Positions 6,689 through 14,525 of a stretch of 23,522 bases of DNA are shown one piece after another. A program made the translations under genes and the position numbers. A model generated the notes under the pieces. That model did no database searches. It was not told where the DNA came from and saw nothing but the letters and a program-made list of their open reading frames with translations. How positions within the stretch are numbered: the stretch's first letter is position 1; every line of letters begins with the position of its first letter. Origin of the DNA: Chloroflexota bacterium (GTDB taxonomy: Bacteria > Chloroflexota > UBA5177 > JANWHV01); the NCBI GenBank assembly GCA_025924845.1, contig JAICHN010000021.1, forward strand, positions 1-23,522, given 5' to 3'.

Positions 6689-7393
6689 TTGAACGACCGC
6701 GACCTGATGGATATCTATGCGGACACGCTCTTCACCTATGACGCTCATGGGAGGATGCTGCGCTCCAACGAGCCGCGCGAGCAGGAGCGCCGTCCGGCGC
6801 CGCGTCTCTACCTTGGCCGTACGACGGATGGCCATGTGGTCCGCTTCGGCGCCGGCGTGTCGGATGCCCTGGCGGCGCGGCTGGAGGAGATTATCGACCG
6901 CCTGCCGCCCGTTGAGGACGTCCATACCCCGCCCGCACCGCTCACCGCGCCGCGGAAGGCCCTGGAAGAGGAGGCGCCCGTTATGACGGAGGAAGGCGGA
7001 CCCGTCTACCGCTTTCCGGCGTCGATTGTGCCGCGGGGTGACGTCGTTCAGTTGACGGACGCGAACCTTGAGTTGGTACGCGATACCTACCCCTCGCTCC
7101 GCGAGGAGCTTTCCGACTGGTGGCCGTGCTTCGCGGCCGTACAGGCAGGCGCGGCGGTGTCGGTGTGCTTCAGTTCGCGGGTCGGGGCCCGTGCCGAGGC
7201 GGCGGGCGTCGATACTCTGCCCGCATTTCGTGGACGTGGCTATGCCTCGGCCGTAACGGCGGCCTGGGGCGCGGCCATCCGCGAAGCGGGGCGCATCCCG
7301 CTATATAGCACCTCCTGGGCCAACCTTGCCTCGCAAGGAGTCGCTCGGCGAGCCGGGCTGATCCTGTTTGGAGAGGATAGGAACTGGATGTAG
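6689..7393 (+). CDS. GNAT-family N-acetyltransferase
   Basis: This 234-residue protein is predicted to transfer an acetyl group from acetyl-CoA. I chose the TTG at 6689 because a strong GGAGGAGG site (6675-6682) lies 6 nt before it; the longer open frame back to 6500 has no ribosome site and an unlikely sequence. The N-terminal 75 residues (DLMDIYADTLFTYDAHGRML, then RLYLGRTTDGHVVRFG) form a separate small domain. The C-terminal half carries the GNAT fold with the acetyl-CoA loop AFRGRGYASAVTAAW (179-193) and PLYSTSWANLASQGVARRAG (204-223), typical of the last strand and helix. The next gene starts 2 nt after the stop, so the two are co-translated. The substrate is unknown. Confidence 0.87.
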   Translation: MNDRDLMDIYADTLFTYDAHGRMLRSNEPREQERRPAPRLYLGRTTDGHVVRFGAGVSDALAARLEEIIDRLPPVEDVHTPPAPLTAPRKALEEEAPVMTEEGGPVYRFPASIVPRGDVVQLTDANLELVRDTYPSLREELSDWWPCFAAVQAGAAVSVCFSSRVGARAEAAGVDTLPAFRGRGYASAVTAAWGAAIREAGRIPLYSTSWANLASQGVARRAGLILFGEDRNWM

Positions 7394-7395
7394 CG

Positions 7396-7989
7396 ATGAA
7401 TGACCGGTTGACCGCTCGCCTTTTTGTTGCCCTCTGCCTGCCCGAGCCGATACGGGTCGATCTGGTCCACGCGGCGGCTCCACTGCATGATGCGCTGCCC
7501 AACGTACGTTGGGTTCGAGCCGAGGCGCTGCATCTCACCCTTGTTTTTCTGGGCGAACGGCCCATCGATCAGGTCGAGTTGATATCCCGCGCGATGGTTG
7601 CCGCGGCCGCGGAACGACAACCATTTGTCCTCGCCGTGGGAGGCAACGGCTGCTTCCCCTCGGCTGACCGCGCGCGCGTACTCTGGACCGGCCTTACCGG
7701 CGATATAGACGCCTTGATCACACTGCAGCATGCCGTACTAACTGCCTTGACCGGCGCGAAATTAGCCGAAGCGGACGCACGGTTTTCTCCGCACCTGACC
7801 CTTGGCCGCGTTCGCGACGGCACGCCCCCGCCCGCCCGTGCCGCCGTCGGTCGCCGCTGGATGAGCTTGCCCGCGCCAGCTCCATCTTCAATTCCCGTCG
7901 AGGAGATTCACCTGATTCGCAGCGAACTCCTGCCGGGTGGTCCTCGCCACACTACGCTGCGGACCGTTAACCTGCGAAAGGATCGCTAG
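7396..7989 (+). CDS. thpR: RNA 2',3'-cyclic phosphodiesterase (2'-5' RNA ligase family)
   Basis: This 197-residue member of the 2H phosphoesterase family opens 2',3'-cyclic phosphates at RNA ends and can ligate tRNA halves in vitro. Both catalytic HxTx motifs are visible: His46-Leu-Thr48 (LHLTLVFLG) and His133-Leu-Thr135 (SPHLTLGRVR). Length and motif spacing fit ThpR/LigT proteins, and the N-terminus RLFVALCLPEPIR is typical. Its ATG is 2 nt after the stop of the acetyltransferase gene, which implies coupled translation. No RNA-repair partner is nearby. It converges with the MFS gene, with only 6 bases between the two stop codons. Confidence 0.93.
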   Translation: MNDRLTARLFVALCLPEPIRVDLVHAAAPLHDALPNVRWVRAEALHLTLVFLGERPIDQVELISRAMVAAAAERQPFVLAVGGNGCFPSADRARVLWTGLTGDIDALITLQHAVLTALTGAKLAEADARFSPHLTLGRVRDGTPPPARAAVGRRWMSLPAPAPSSIPVEEIHLIRSELLPGGPRHTTLRTVNLRKDR

Positions 7990-7995
7990 TATAAC

Positions 7996-9159
7996 TCAGC
8001 TTGGTTCGCGGACTATCGGCGCGAGCTTAGCGGCCACCAAGCTGAGCGCCACGATCACGGCCAGGGCGAGGCGCAGACTGGACGCCTGGGCCAGAAAGCC
8101 GATCATGGGCGGCCCAACCAGGTAGCCGACGTAGCCGCAGGTAGCCACGGCGGCAATCGCCGTGCCGGAAGGAACGCCGTGTACTCGTCCCGCCGCGCTG
8201 AGCGTGATCGGGAAGATGACGGAGAAGCCGGCGCCGACCAGACCGAATCCTACCAGGGCCAGCGGCGTCCATTGTACGCCGAGGGCGAGTGACAGACCGC
8301 CGGCGGCGATCAGCGCCCCGAACCGCACCATGATGACTGGACCGAAACGGGCGGTCAGGCTACCGCCGAGGAAGCGGCCCGCCGCCATCAGCAGCGAAAA
8401 GGCGGCATAACCGCCCGCCGCCGTCGCGGCGCCGGTGCCGACGCTGTGCAGCAGATAGACCGCGCTCCAGCCCGCCATCGCCCCCTCGCCGACTACGCTG
8501 CAAAAGGCCACCACGCCCAGGGCCAACAGCGCGCCGGCCGGCCAGGCCAGGGCGATCTTACTGCCGCCTGCGTCGGTGCGGGCGGGCAGCAGGAAACGCG
8601 AGACGCCGAGCAGCACGAGGGCACAGAGCACGGCCACGGTCCCGAAGTGTGGTAGGACGCCCACGCCGTGGCCCGCCGCGACCCCGCCAAGCCCGGCCCC
8701 GGCCAATCCTCCGATACTGAAGAAGGCGTGGAACGAGGTGAGAATCGGTCGGCCATAGCGCCGCTCCACGGCGACGCCTTGCGTGTTCATCGCTACGTCC
8801 ATGGAGCCGGTGGTGGCGCCGAAGCAGGCCAGGGCAGCTGTGAGCAGCGGGAGAGAGGGCGCGAGCGCCAGAAGTGGCACGGAGCCGCAAAACAGCAATC
8901 CGGCCACGACCGTGACTATGGAGCTGCCGAACCGTGACGCCAAATACCCAGCGACATTCATCGACGTCAACGCACCCACGGCGCCGCCGAACAAAGCAAT
9001 GCCCAGCTCGCTTGGGCTGAGGTGCAAGTGCTGTTGTACGGCTGGGATGCGCGAGGCCCAGGTTGCGCCGAGGATTCCATTGATCGCGAAAATAGTCGCC
9101 ACGGCGCACCGTGCCCCGAACGGCGCCGGCGGACGCGGCGCGCACACGTCCCCGGCCAT
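7996..9159 (-). CDS. MFS transporter, YbjJ-like
   Basis: This 387-residue inner-membrane protein has about 12 hydrophobic helices of major facilitator type. The loop after helix 2 holds GYLASRFGS (71-79), a form of the MFS signature G-x-L-x-x-R-x-G. A second hallmark, MDVAMNTQGVAVERRYGRPI then SFHAFFSIGG, resembles the E. coli YbjJ group, whose substrate is not established. A GGGAG site lies about 9-10 nt before the ATG at 9159. The gene follows the unknown gene at 9206-10282 on the same strand after 46 bases, so it may be co-transcribed. Direction of transport and substrate cannot be read from the sequence. Confidence 0.9.
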   Translation of the reverse strand: MAGDVCAPRPPAPFGARCAVATIFAINGILGATWASRIPAVQQHLHLSPSELGIALFGGAVGALTSMNVAGYLASRFGSSIVTVVAGLLFCGSVPLLALAPSLPLLTAALACFGATTGSMDVAMNTQGVAVERRYGRPILTSFHAFFSIGGLAGAGLGGVAAGHGVGVLPHFGTVAVLCALVLLGVSRFLLPARTDAGGSKIALAWPAGALLALGVVAFCSVVGEGAMAGWSAVYLLHSVGTGAATAAGGYAAFSLLMAAGRFLGGSLTARFGPVIMVRFGALIAAGGLSLALGVQWTPLALVGFGLVGAGFSVIFPITLSAAGRVHGVPSGTAIAAVATCGYVGYLVGPPMIGFLAQASSLRLALAVIVALSLVAAKLAPIVREPS

Positions 9160-9205
9160 ACGATAGCTCTCCCGGCCCTCACTGGGCTAGTGCAACAGAT
9201 GTCGT

Positions 9206-10282
9206 TTAGAAGGCGATGCCTGCTCGCCGAATCGGCTGGCGCAGCATGGCCACTCGGGCGTGCCACTCGGTCGGCATGTCCTCGGTGAGCCAGGCGCTCA
9301 GGGTAAGCAGGCGAGTGGCGGGCGGTTCCTGTCCGTTCAGCGCCGCCACGGCGGCACCGAGCAAGCTGATTCGCAAGGCAGGCACGGGCAGGTGCTCGAT
9401 CGCTTCGAGCAGCACTTCATGGAAACGGCTTCGCCATGCCTGGGCGGCCAGCACGGTAGCCATCGGCACCCAGGCGCGCGCCCGTTCCCCGGAGAAGTAA
9501 GCGGTCAGCGCCGCTCTGAGATTACGGTCGTCCTCTGTGGAGAGCTTGGCGCCCGGCTCCAGGGGCAATTCCGCGCCGGCGAGGAGGGCCCAGCGAGCGC
9601 CTGTTCCCTCATCCTTCTCTCGCCGGTTAGAAAGGGCCTTGGCGAGCAGCGTTTGATGCACTCCCGCGTGGCGGCAGGCTACTTCCAGGGCTATGAGCAG
9701 AGTTTCGTTCTCGATCCGTTCCGTTTCCTGCGACAAATCGCTGCGCCCAATGGCCGCCTGCTGCAAAATCTCCAGCGCGGCGGGCCAGCCGGCCAGTGCG
9801 TCTTCCAGGCGGCGTTGATTGGCCGCGGCCTGGGCAATGCGCGCCATGGTCTGTGTCATACTTACTTGCGGCGCATGGCGGAGGGCGTCGTTAGTGAGTT
9901 GGCGCAACAGCTGGAGGGCCAGTGGATCGATATCCGGGGCCTCCAGAGCCACGGAGATGCGTGTGCCCAGTTGCAGCACGGTGTTGGTATCGCCCGCGCT
10001 CAACGCATAACAGGCATCCAGAAAGAGCTTGAGGAGACTACCCTGGCTGGTGTGGGCCGCCACTTCCTCCACCAAGGTAACGGCCTGGGCCAGCGTGAAG
10101 GCGCTTCCCGTGCAGGCCGTACCGTCATCCGCTTCCAGACTTGCATCGAGCAGCCAACTCGCATCGTAGAGACTGGAGGCGATCAGCCTGGGAGAATAGG
10201 TGCCCGTGTCGGTAGTCACCGGACGATCCGAAAACAACTCAGCCACGCGAGCCAGCGTGTAATGCGCCTCGATAGTTTGCAT
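9206..10282 (-). CDS. Helical protein of unknown function
   Basis: I do not recognise this 358-residue protein. The ATG at 10282 has a clear GGGAGGGAG site just upstream and the gene has no signal peptide or membrane segment. It is almost entirely predicted helix, rich in Ala and Leu, with repeated helix pairs (for example ALQLLRQLTNDALRHAP and TLLIALEVACRHAGVHQTLL), which suggests a TPR- or HEAT-like helical repeat scaffold. The N-terminus (HYTLARVAELFSDRPVTTDT) resembles a small globular start. Conserved-looking points include SLLKLFLDACYALSAGDTN and AAQAWRSRFHEVLLEAIEHL. It may be an operon partner of the MFS gene downstream. Confidence 0.75.
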   Translation of the reverse strand: MQTIEAHYTLARVAELFSDRPVTTDTGTYSPRLIASSLYDASWLLDASLEADDGTACTGSAFTLAQAVTLVEEVAAHTSQGSLLKLFLDACYALSAGDTNTVLQLGTRISVALEAPDIDPLALQLLRQLTNDALRHAPQVSMTQTMARIAQAAANQRRLEDALAGWPAALEILQQAAIGRSDLSQETERIENETLLIALEVACRHAGVHQTLLAKALSNRREKDEGTGARWALLAGAELPLEPGAKLSTEDDRNLRAALTAYFSGERARAWVPMATVLAAQAWRSRFHEVLLEAIEHLPVPALRISLLGAAVAALNGQEPPATRLLTLSAWLTEDMPTEWHARVAMLRQPIRRAGIAF

Positions 10283-10563
10283 GGCTCCCTCCCGGCGGCC
10301 CAGGTACTAATCGCCCAGGTTGGACGATACGCCGGACGCTCGCACGGCACAACCACCCACCCAGGGGGCCACGTTTGGGTCCCCGAAGCTTAGAGTAGCA
10401 TGTAGCCCCACAACTCATCCTACATTCCGCTTTCCTTGGCGAACCTGGCATGGCCGCGCGCCGATGTCCGCAACATGTACGTGGGCATGTTTGTTCTCAG
10501 GGGTGCGTTACCTTCGCCGGCAAGGCACGGTTACCGAACGGAGCGCCAGGACATTCCCGGGTG
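10283..10563. other. Intergenic region between two minus-strand genes
   Basis: About 280 bases contain no gene. A stem-loop at 10364-10384 (GGGGGCC and GGTCCCC around ACGTTTG, one G-T pair) is the only structure noticed and could be a terminator for the small gene at 10564-10827 or part of the leader of the gene at 9206-10282. No promoter was recognised. Confidence 0.4.
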
Positions 10564-10827
10564 CTATCGGTTGCGCAGGGCGCGTAGTTCCGCGGCGATC
10601 CGCGGAGCCAGGTTCGCCGCCGCGGCCAGGTAGACCAAGAGCGCCCGGTCCTCGTCCAGCACGTCCATCGAGACCGCGGCGGTGCGCGATGTCCCGTCGG
10701 CATTTTCCACCATCAGATGAAAGGCGCCGGACGTTCCGCACTCGAGCACATCGTCGCAGACTCGCCAATGCCGACCGGCCTGAACGGCCAGCTCTTCAAG
10801 TGTATCGAGATCCTCATCAGCAATCAT
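10564..10827 (-). CDS. Small hypothetical protein, 87 residues
   Basis: This encodes a soluble acidic protein not recognised as any named family. The ATG at 10827 has an AGAGGA site about 8-9 nt upstream. The N-terminus is acidic and helical (IADEDLDTLEELAVQAGRHW). The middle looks like short beta strands (AFHLMVENADG then TAAVSMDVLDEDRALLVYLA) and the end is a helix (LAPRIAAELRALRNR). Two cysteines (DDVLECGTSG and RVCDD) are near residues 24 and 30. Codon use matches the neighbours, which supports a real gene. It lies between the acyltransferase gene and the unknown gene, all on the minus strand. Confidence 0.65.
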   Translation of the reverse strand: MIADEDLDTLEELAVQAGRHWRVCDDVLECGTSGAFHLMVENADGTSRTAAVSMDVLDEDRALLVYLAAAANLAPRIAAELRALRNR

Positions 10828-10940
10828 GTCCCATTCCTCTCACGGTACCGGTTTACGGCGCCTCGCCTGCCAAAACACAACGCCTCTCTCTATGCTAACT
10901 CCCCCGTGCCCACGCGCCGTCGGGGAGCGGAAGGCAGCCC

Positions 10941-11741
10941 CTACTCAGCGTGTGCTGCCCGCCAGCGGATCAGCGCCTCCTGCCACGCCGGCGCGTATTC
11001 GCTGGGCAGTAGATTGGCGATAGCCAGACCCAGTTGGGCGTCATGCAACTCCGATCGCCCGGCCCAGATGATGGGAGCGCCGAAGCGCACCCGCGGCTGC
11101 TCGCCCTCCCACCACACCCCCGCCGGTAGTACCGGCACGCCGAAGGTGGCCAGCCATCGCCCCGATCCGGGGCGCACCGCGCCGAAGCTCAGTCGGCCTC
11201 GCCCCTCAGGCAGAACCAGGGAGGGTTGGCGGCGAGCACGTAGTCGCCACTCGCGCAATGAAGCAATCGAGGCATGCGAGTTGCCGAGTGGGATGCGCAC
11301 TAGATGACGGCCCCAGCGTAGAAGGGCCCAGTTCACCGCCAACCGGAACAGGCGGCCAAGGGCCGGAAGTTCCCGGGAGTCGCGCCCGCGTCGCCCGGAG
11401 ACGAGCAGATAGCGGTTCGCCAGATCGGGGCGTGCCTGATTGGCCGCCGCGAGGGTGGCCGCGATCACATCGAGGGTCCGGCGCGCACTATGGTGGTTGG
11501 CGGCAAGCACGAAAGCGCCCACGGGGGGCAGATGCCGCAATCCCTCAGTATGGACTGGCCGGGCGAGTCCCAGGCGGCGGCGCGTCAAAGGGGCAAGGCG
11601 ACGTCGGCCCAATGTCTCCACGGTAAAGAAGATCCAGAAGAGCGCAAGGTGTCCCGATGCGGCCCAGCGACGCCGAACGACCCCAGTCCGCGGACGACCG
11701 AACCGCGCCGAGACGCGCGGGCTACGCGCCGGGGATATCAT
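10941..11741 (-). CDS. PlsC-like 1-acylglycerol-3-phosphate acyltransferase
   Basis: This 266-residue protein is predicted to add an acyl chain to lysophosphatidate-type lipids at the membrane. I start it at the ATG at 11741, with AGGA 6-7 nt upstream; a longer frame to 11906 is Arg-rich and overlaps another likely gene. A hydrophobic stretch (HLALFWIFFTV, 31-41) could anchor it. Acyltransferase motifs follow: FVLAANHHSARRTLDVIAA (78-96) for motif I, then VLPEGRGRLSFG (176-187) for motif III, and FGVPVLPAGVW (200-210). Motif I is unusual because the acid is seven residues after the histidine, not five as in HX4D. The family call is likely; activity is uncertain. Confidence 0.8.
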   Translation of the reverse strand: MISPARSPRVSARFGRPRTGVVRRRWAASGHLALFWIFFTVETLGRRRLAPLTRRRLGLARPVHTEGLRHLPPVGAFVLAANHHSARRTLDVIAATLAAANQARPDLANRYLLVSGRRGRDSRELPALGRLFRLAVNWALLRWGRHLVRIPLGNSHASIASLREWRLRARRQPSLVLPEGRGRLSFGAVRPGSGRWLATFGVPVLPAGVWWEGEQPRVRFGAPIIWAGRSELHDAQLGLAIANLLPSEYAPAWQEALIRWRAAHAE

Positions 11742-12030
11742 GGTAATCCTGATCGGTGAGCGTGTTGGGATCCGTCCGCCCATCTGGCTTGACCAACATA
11801 GTACCCTGCCCTCTTCGCGCCGGCCGCTGCCCACTGCTGTCGCACCAGTCCTCGGCGGAACTCTCGGCCGAACTGCTGAGCATTTCCTCATCGCACGCAG
11901 AATCATCGAAAGCGCTCATAATGACGACCAGCAGAGCACCGGCGCCGCCGCTCCGCCACGGCATGCGGCCCAACCAGCTGAAGCGCCGTCCCGCCCCCAT
12001 CCTTCGCCCTGGCCTACTCGGTTCGCTCAT
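11722..12030 (-). CDS. Small acidic hypothetical protein overlapping the acyltransferase gene
   Basis: This 102-residue reading frame starts at ATG 12030 with GGGGAG 9 nt upstream, and its stop at 11722-11724 lies 17 bases inside the start of the acyltransferase gene, so translation could be coupled. The protein has a basic N-terminus (MSEPSRPGRRMGAGRR), a short hydrophobic run (GALLVVIMSAF), a Ser/Asp/Glu-rich centre (DEEMLSSSAESSAEDW) and a polar end (PDGRTDPNTLTDQDYHD). I do not recognise it. Its codons look normal for this genome, but the opposite strand is also open, so the call is tentative. Confidence 0.5.
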   Translation of the reverse strand: MSEPSRPGRRMGAGRRFSWLGRMPWRSGGAGALLVVIMSAFDDSACDEEMLSSSAESSAEDWCDSSGQRPARRGQGTMLVKPDGRTDPNTLTDQDYHDIPGA

Positions 12031-12334
12031 GCGGCGATTCTCCCCATTCTTCAGCGCACGTCAAGTATTCATCGGATGATCCACCCCTCGGCGCACCCCT
12101 ATGGTAGCGGTAGTCGGCGTGGGTAGGATGGGAGAAGAATGAACACGTGTGGGTAGTATGCTTACTCCTATCTGCCGCGCCGGCCGAACTTCCGCTCGGC
12201 CGGCGCCTTTGGTCTGGGCTCCGGATCAATTGGGCATGGCGATCCGCCGGGGAGGCGCGCCGGCCACCGAGTTCGGCCAAGGCTATACTCAGGAGAGAGA
12301 GTTCAATCACGTAACGGTAGAAAGGCTATAGGGC
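12031..12334. other. Divergent intergenic region with paired direct repeats
   Basis: About 300 bases separate the minus-strand small ORF/acyltransferase pair from the plus-strand membrane-protein gene. No gene is seen. GTGGGTAGGATG (12119-12130) and GTGGGTAGTATG (12149-12160) are 11/12 identical direct repeats exactly 30 bases apart. A TATACT near 12283 could be a -10 element for the plus-strand gene, but no matching -35 was found. Confidence 0.45.
12119..12160. repeat. Two 12-base direct repeats with 30-base period
   Basis: GTGGGTAGGATG and GTGGGTAGTATG start at 12119 and 12149. A period close to three DNA turns would place both copies on nearly the same face, as expected for tandem operator sites. 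They lie between divergent genes. Confidence 0.45.
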
Positions 12335-12889
12335 ATGACCAACTATACGCTGGCGTTGTTCCTCCATATTATCGGTGCCCTTGGCCTGTTCACGGCGATC
12401 GGCCTGGAATGGATGACGATGTTTGGGATGAGGCGGGCACGCCTTATCGTACAGGTTCAAGAGTGGTCCGGTGTGTACGCCATCCTGGGCCGCGTGTTCT
12501 CGATCAGTGCCGCCTTGATCCTCCTGTCCGGACTTTATATGGTGCATGAGGCGTGGGGGAATGGGACGGCCTGGACCGGCATTGCCTTGATCGTGCTGAT
12601 TCTACTCGGCGCGGCCGGCGGCGGCTTTATCGTGCCGAGACTGCGCGCCATTCATCGGGCCGCCGAGGCGGCGCCCGCCGGCCCCGTGCCGGATTCGCTC
12701 CGCGTGCTGATCCTCGACCGTATCCTGTGGACCACGGTGCAGGTGAGCGCCGCTCTGGCGTTTGGCGTCGTGTACCTGATGACCATCCGCCCCGAAATTG
12801 GCGGGTCGCTGGTCACGGTCGCGGTTGCCGCCGTCATCGGCCTGGCTGTGTCGCAGCCTACCTGGCGTGCTCGGCCGGCGATCGCGTAG
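12335..12889 (+). CDS. Predicted integral membrane protein (DUF2269-like)
   Basis: This 184-residue protein has about five hydrophobic helices (roughly residues 5-27, 47-70, 79-101, 129-150 and 155-174). The start TNYTLALFLHIIGALGLFTA, with a His in the first helix, resembles the DUF2269 group of uncharacterised membrane proteins, some of which relate to copper- or haem-type membrane families. A basic loop (PRLRAIHRAAEAAP) lies between helices 3 and 4. An AAAGG site precedes the ATG by about 9 nt. It is the first gene of a plus-strand set, but 281 bases separate it from the DinB gene, so joint expression is uncertain. Function is unknown. Confidence 0.8.
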   Translation: MTNYTLALFLHIIGALGLFTAIGLEWMTMFGMRRARLIVQVQEWSGVYAILGRVFSISAALILLSGLYMVHEAWGNGTAWTGIALIVLILLGAAGGGFIVPRLRAIHRAAEAAPAGPVPDSLRVLILDRILWTTVQVSAALAFGVVYLMTIRPEIGGSLVTVAVAAVIGLAVSQPTWRARPAIA

Positions 12890-13049
12890 GTCGCCTTAAC
12901 CGCTGGGAGGCCACGGTTTTCCGGGTGATCCGTAAGCGGGCCGCTCAGCGGGCGGCGATATCAAGTGTGGCGCATGCCACCCGTTGCACGCTCGGCACGG
13001 CCTCTGCCGAAGCGCGCCCCGAACACTTCAGTGCGCCGCGGGGCTGATA

Positions 13050-13072
13050 CCCTTGGACATGGCATCCAAGGG
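13050..13072 (+). promoter_or_regulatory. Perfect 8-bp stem-loop upstream of DinB-family gene
   Basis: CCCTTGGA (13050-13057) and TCCAAGGG (13065-13072) pair around CATGGCA. Outside a one-base bulge, GAT and ATC extend the stem by three pairs. It lies about 100 nt before the start at 13171 and could be an operator, a terminator for the membrane-protein gene upstream, or a leader hairpin. Confidence 0.4.
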
Positions 13073-13170
13073 ATCCGCAGGGCACGCTGCTCCGGTTCCG
13101 CCTGCCCTGATCTACCGAGCGGGCGGCCGACGCAGCGACTCGGTCACTGGGAAGAGATGAGGAGAAGATT

Positions 13171-13671
13171 ATGGTCGTGGCGGAACAAAATCCCGAGGCG
13201 CGCGCCCTGGCGCGCCGGTTTGAGGAAGCTGTCCAAGCACTGGGTGCGCTTCTGGAGCGCTGCTCGGCGGAGCAATGGCGGACCATCTGTCCCGGGGAAG
13301 GATGGACCGTTGGCGTGACCGCGCACCACGTCGCGGGATCCTTTCGTTTCATCAGCGGCCTGATCGAGGCGCTGACGGCCGGGAATCCCTTGCCCGAGGT
13401 GACCGCGGCGGGCATCGACGAGGGCAATGCTCGTCACGCCGTAAAATTCGCCGATTGTGATTACGTCGAAACGATCGAGGGTCTCCGCGTCAAGGGAGCG
13501 GCAGCCGGCCAATTGATCGCTGGACTGAGTGATGAGCAACTGGAGAACGCCGCTCCGTTCGCACTCAGGTCCGGCCGTGTAACCAGCGTCCGTAGAATCA
13601 TCGAGCGGATGCTGATTGGCCATGTCGAGAGCCATCGAGCGGACATTGAGGCGGCTCTCGGATTGGCATGA
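13171..13671 (+). CDS. DinB/maleylpyruvate isomerase-type four-helix protein
   Basis: This 166-residue protein fits the DinB-like metal-binding four-helix-bundle superfamily, whose members include thiol-dependent S-transferases and many of unknown role. The likely metal ligands are His52 or His53 (VGVTAHHVAGS) and the pair His151 and His155 (LIGHVESHRADIEAAL). The PGEGWTVGVTAHHV segment at the start of helix 2 is typical. AGGAG lies about 8 nt before the ATG. The final TGA overlaps an in-frame ATG of the next open frame, but that small gene probably starts 42 bases later. No damage-response signal is visible, and DinB here refers to fold, not to DNA polymerase IV. Confidence 0.88.
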   Translation: MVVAEQNPEARALARRFEEAVQALGALLERCSAEQWRTICPGEGWTVGVTAHHVAGSFRFISGLIEALTAGNPLPEVTAAGIDEGNARHAVKFADCDYVETIEGLRVKGAAAGQLIAGLSDEQLENAAPFALRSGRVTSVRRIIERMLIGHVESHRADIEAALGLA

Positions 13672-13712
13672 GGCCTTACGGCGTCGCGCCACCGATTGAA
13701 AGGGGATCGCCC

Positions 13713-13916
13713 ATGTTCTGGGTCCGGCTGATTGGCGGTATCGTATTGGTCCTGGTGGGTGCGGTCTGGATCGGGCAGGGATTTAACCTGATCAAGGGGT
13801 CGGGCATGTCGGGACACGGGGGATACGCCTTGCTCGGCGCCGTCGTTGTCCTGTGCGGGGCCTGGCTGCTATGGGGCGTGGCGCAAACACGTCTGGCGGC
13901 ATCACGGGGACGGTAG
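13713..13916 (+). CDS. Small two-helix membrane protein
   Basis: This 67-residue protein has two hydrophobic helices: FWVRLIGGIVLVLVGAVWIG (2-21) and ALLGAVVVLCGAWLLWGVAQ (39-58), joined by a short glycine-rich loop (GSGMSGHGG). I start it at ATG 13713, which has AAGGGG 8 nt upstream, not at the ATG at 13668 that overlaps the DinB gene stop, because the extra residues look non-coding. Similar tiny proteins with a WI-x-QG-x-N motif after helix 1 are widespread and uncharacterised. It likely shares a transcript with the DinB gene. Confidence 0.72.
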   Translation: MFWVRLIGGIVLVLVGAVWIGQGFNLIKGSGMSGHGGYALLGAVVVLCGAWLLWGVAQTRLAASRGR

Positions 13917-14019
13917 GTTTCAGGGGCGGCGTGTTCGATGATAGCCGGCTCGGGGTTACCAAAGGCTCAACTGAGCGCTGGGTTCCACCGTGAGGAGGGC
14001 TTCGCAGAGGGTGGGCTGA

Positions 14020-14039
14020 CTGATAATGGTAGTTATCAG
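14020..14039. repeat. Stem-loop between convergent genes
   Basis: CTGATAA (14020-14026) and TTATCAG (14033-14039) pair around TGGTAG in the 150-base gap between the small membrane-protein gene and the HIT gene, whose 3' ends face each other. It could help end transcription on either side, but it is AT-rich and has no T-run. Confidence 0.3.
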
Positions 14040-14066
14040 GAGAGAATCTGGATTCGCGTCGTACCT

Positions 14067-14525
14067 TTACGAGCCTTGGGCCGTGAGGTAGGCGGTGAGT
14101 TCTCGCGCCACCTTGACGAGTTCTTCTTCCGGCGGAGTATGTGCCTCCTGCCGCTCGATCACCTCTTTTGGCACGACATCATAGAGACCGTATACGGGCA
14201 TCACATGCACATGGACATGGCGATTGCCCACGCCGGACGTGGCCATTACAACTTGAAGCGGCGCGAACACCGCCTTGATCGCGCGCGCCATGCGCTTCAC
14301 CAGCAGCATCATCGATACGTAGAGAGCGTCCTCGACGTCATAGAAGCTTTCGACATGCATCTTCGGCGCCACGAGGAGATGCCCCGGATTGACAGGGTGG
14401 ACATCCAGCATGATGACAAAGCTGGGGTCCTCGTATACGAGGTACATGGGCAACTCACCCTGAATGAGGCGACAGATGAGACAGGTAGTATCCTTACGGT
14501 CCTGCTCGCGTTTGTGCTGTTGCAT
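14067..14525 (-). CDS. HIT-family nucleotide hydrolase/transferase
   Basis: This 152-residue protein belongs to the histidine triad family, which cleaves nucleotide phosphoramidates or dinucleoside polyphosphates. The triad H103-V-H105-V-H107 is visible in GNRHVHVHVMP. CLICRL at 15-20 is the Cys-x-x-Cys element found in many HIT proteins, followed by VYEDPSFVIMLDVHPVNPGH (31-49 region) with the family's D-x-x-P-x-x-P-G-H. I start at ATG 14525, with GGAGG 6 nt upstream; the longer frame to 14576 has no such site. It is the last of three minus-strand genes, 66 bases after the MBL gene stop. Confidence 0.92.
   Translation of the reverse strand: MQQHKREQDRKDTTCLICRLIQGELPMYLVYEDPSFVIMLDVHPVNPGHLLVAPKMHVESFYDVEDALYVSMMLLVKRMARAIKAVFAPLQVVMATSGVGNRHVHVHVMPVYGLYDVVPKEVIERQEAHTPPEEELVKVARELTAYLTAQGS

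Noticed and set aside
9260..10393. 377-codon plus-strand frame opposite the helical unknown protein
   Set aside because: No ribosome site, Gln/Arg/Gly-rich, no domain; the minus-strand frame has a good start and a plausible helical fold.
12014..12310. 98-codon minus-strand frame in the divergent intergenic region
   Set aside because: Arg/Ser/His-rich product with no domain, and the region holds repeats that look regulatory.
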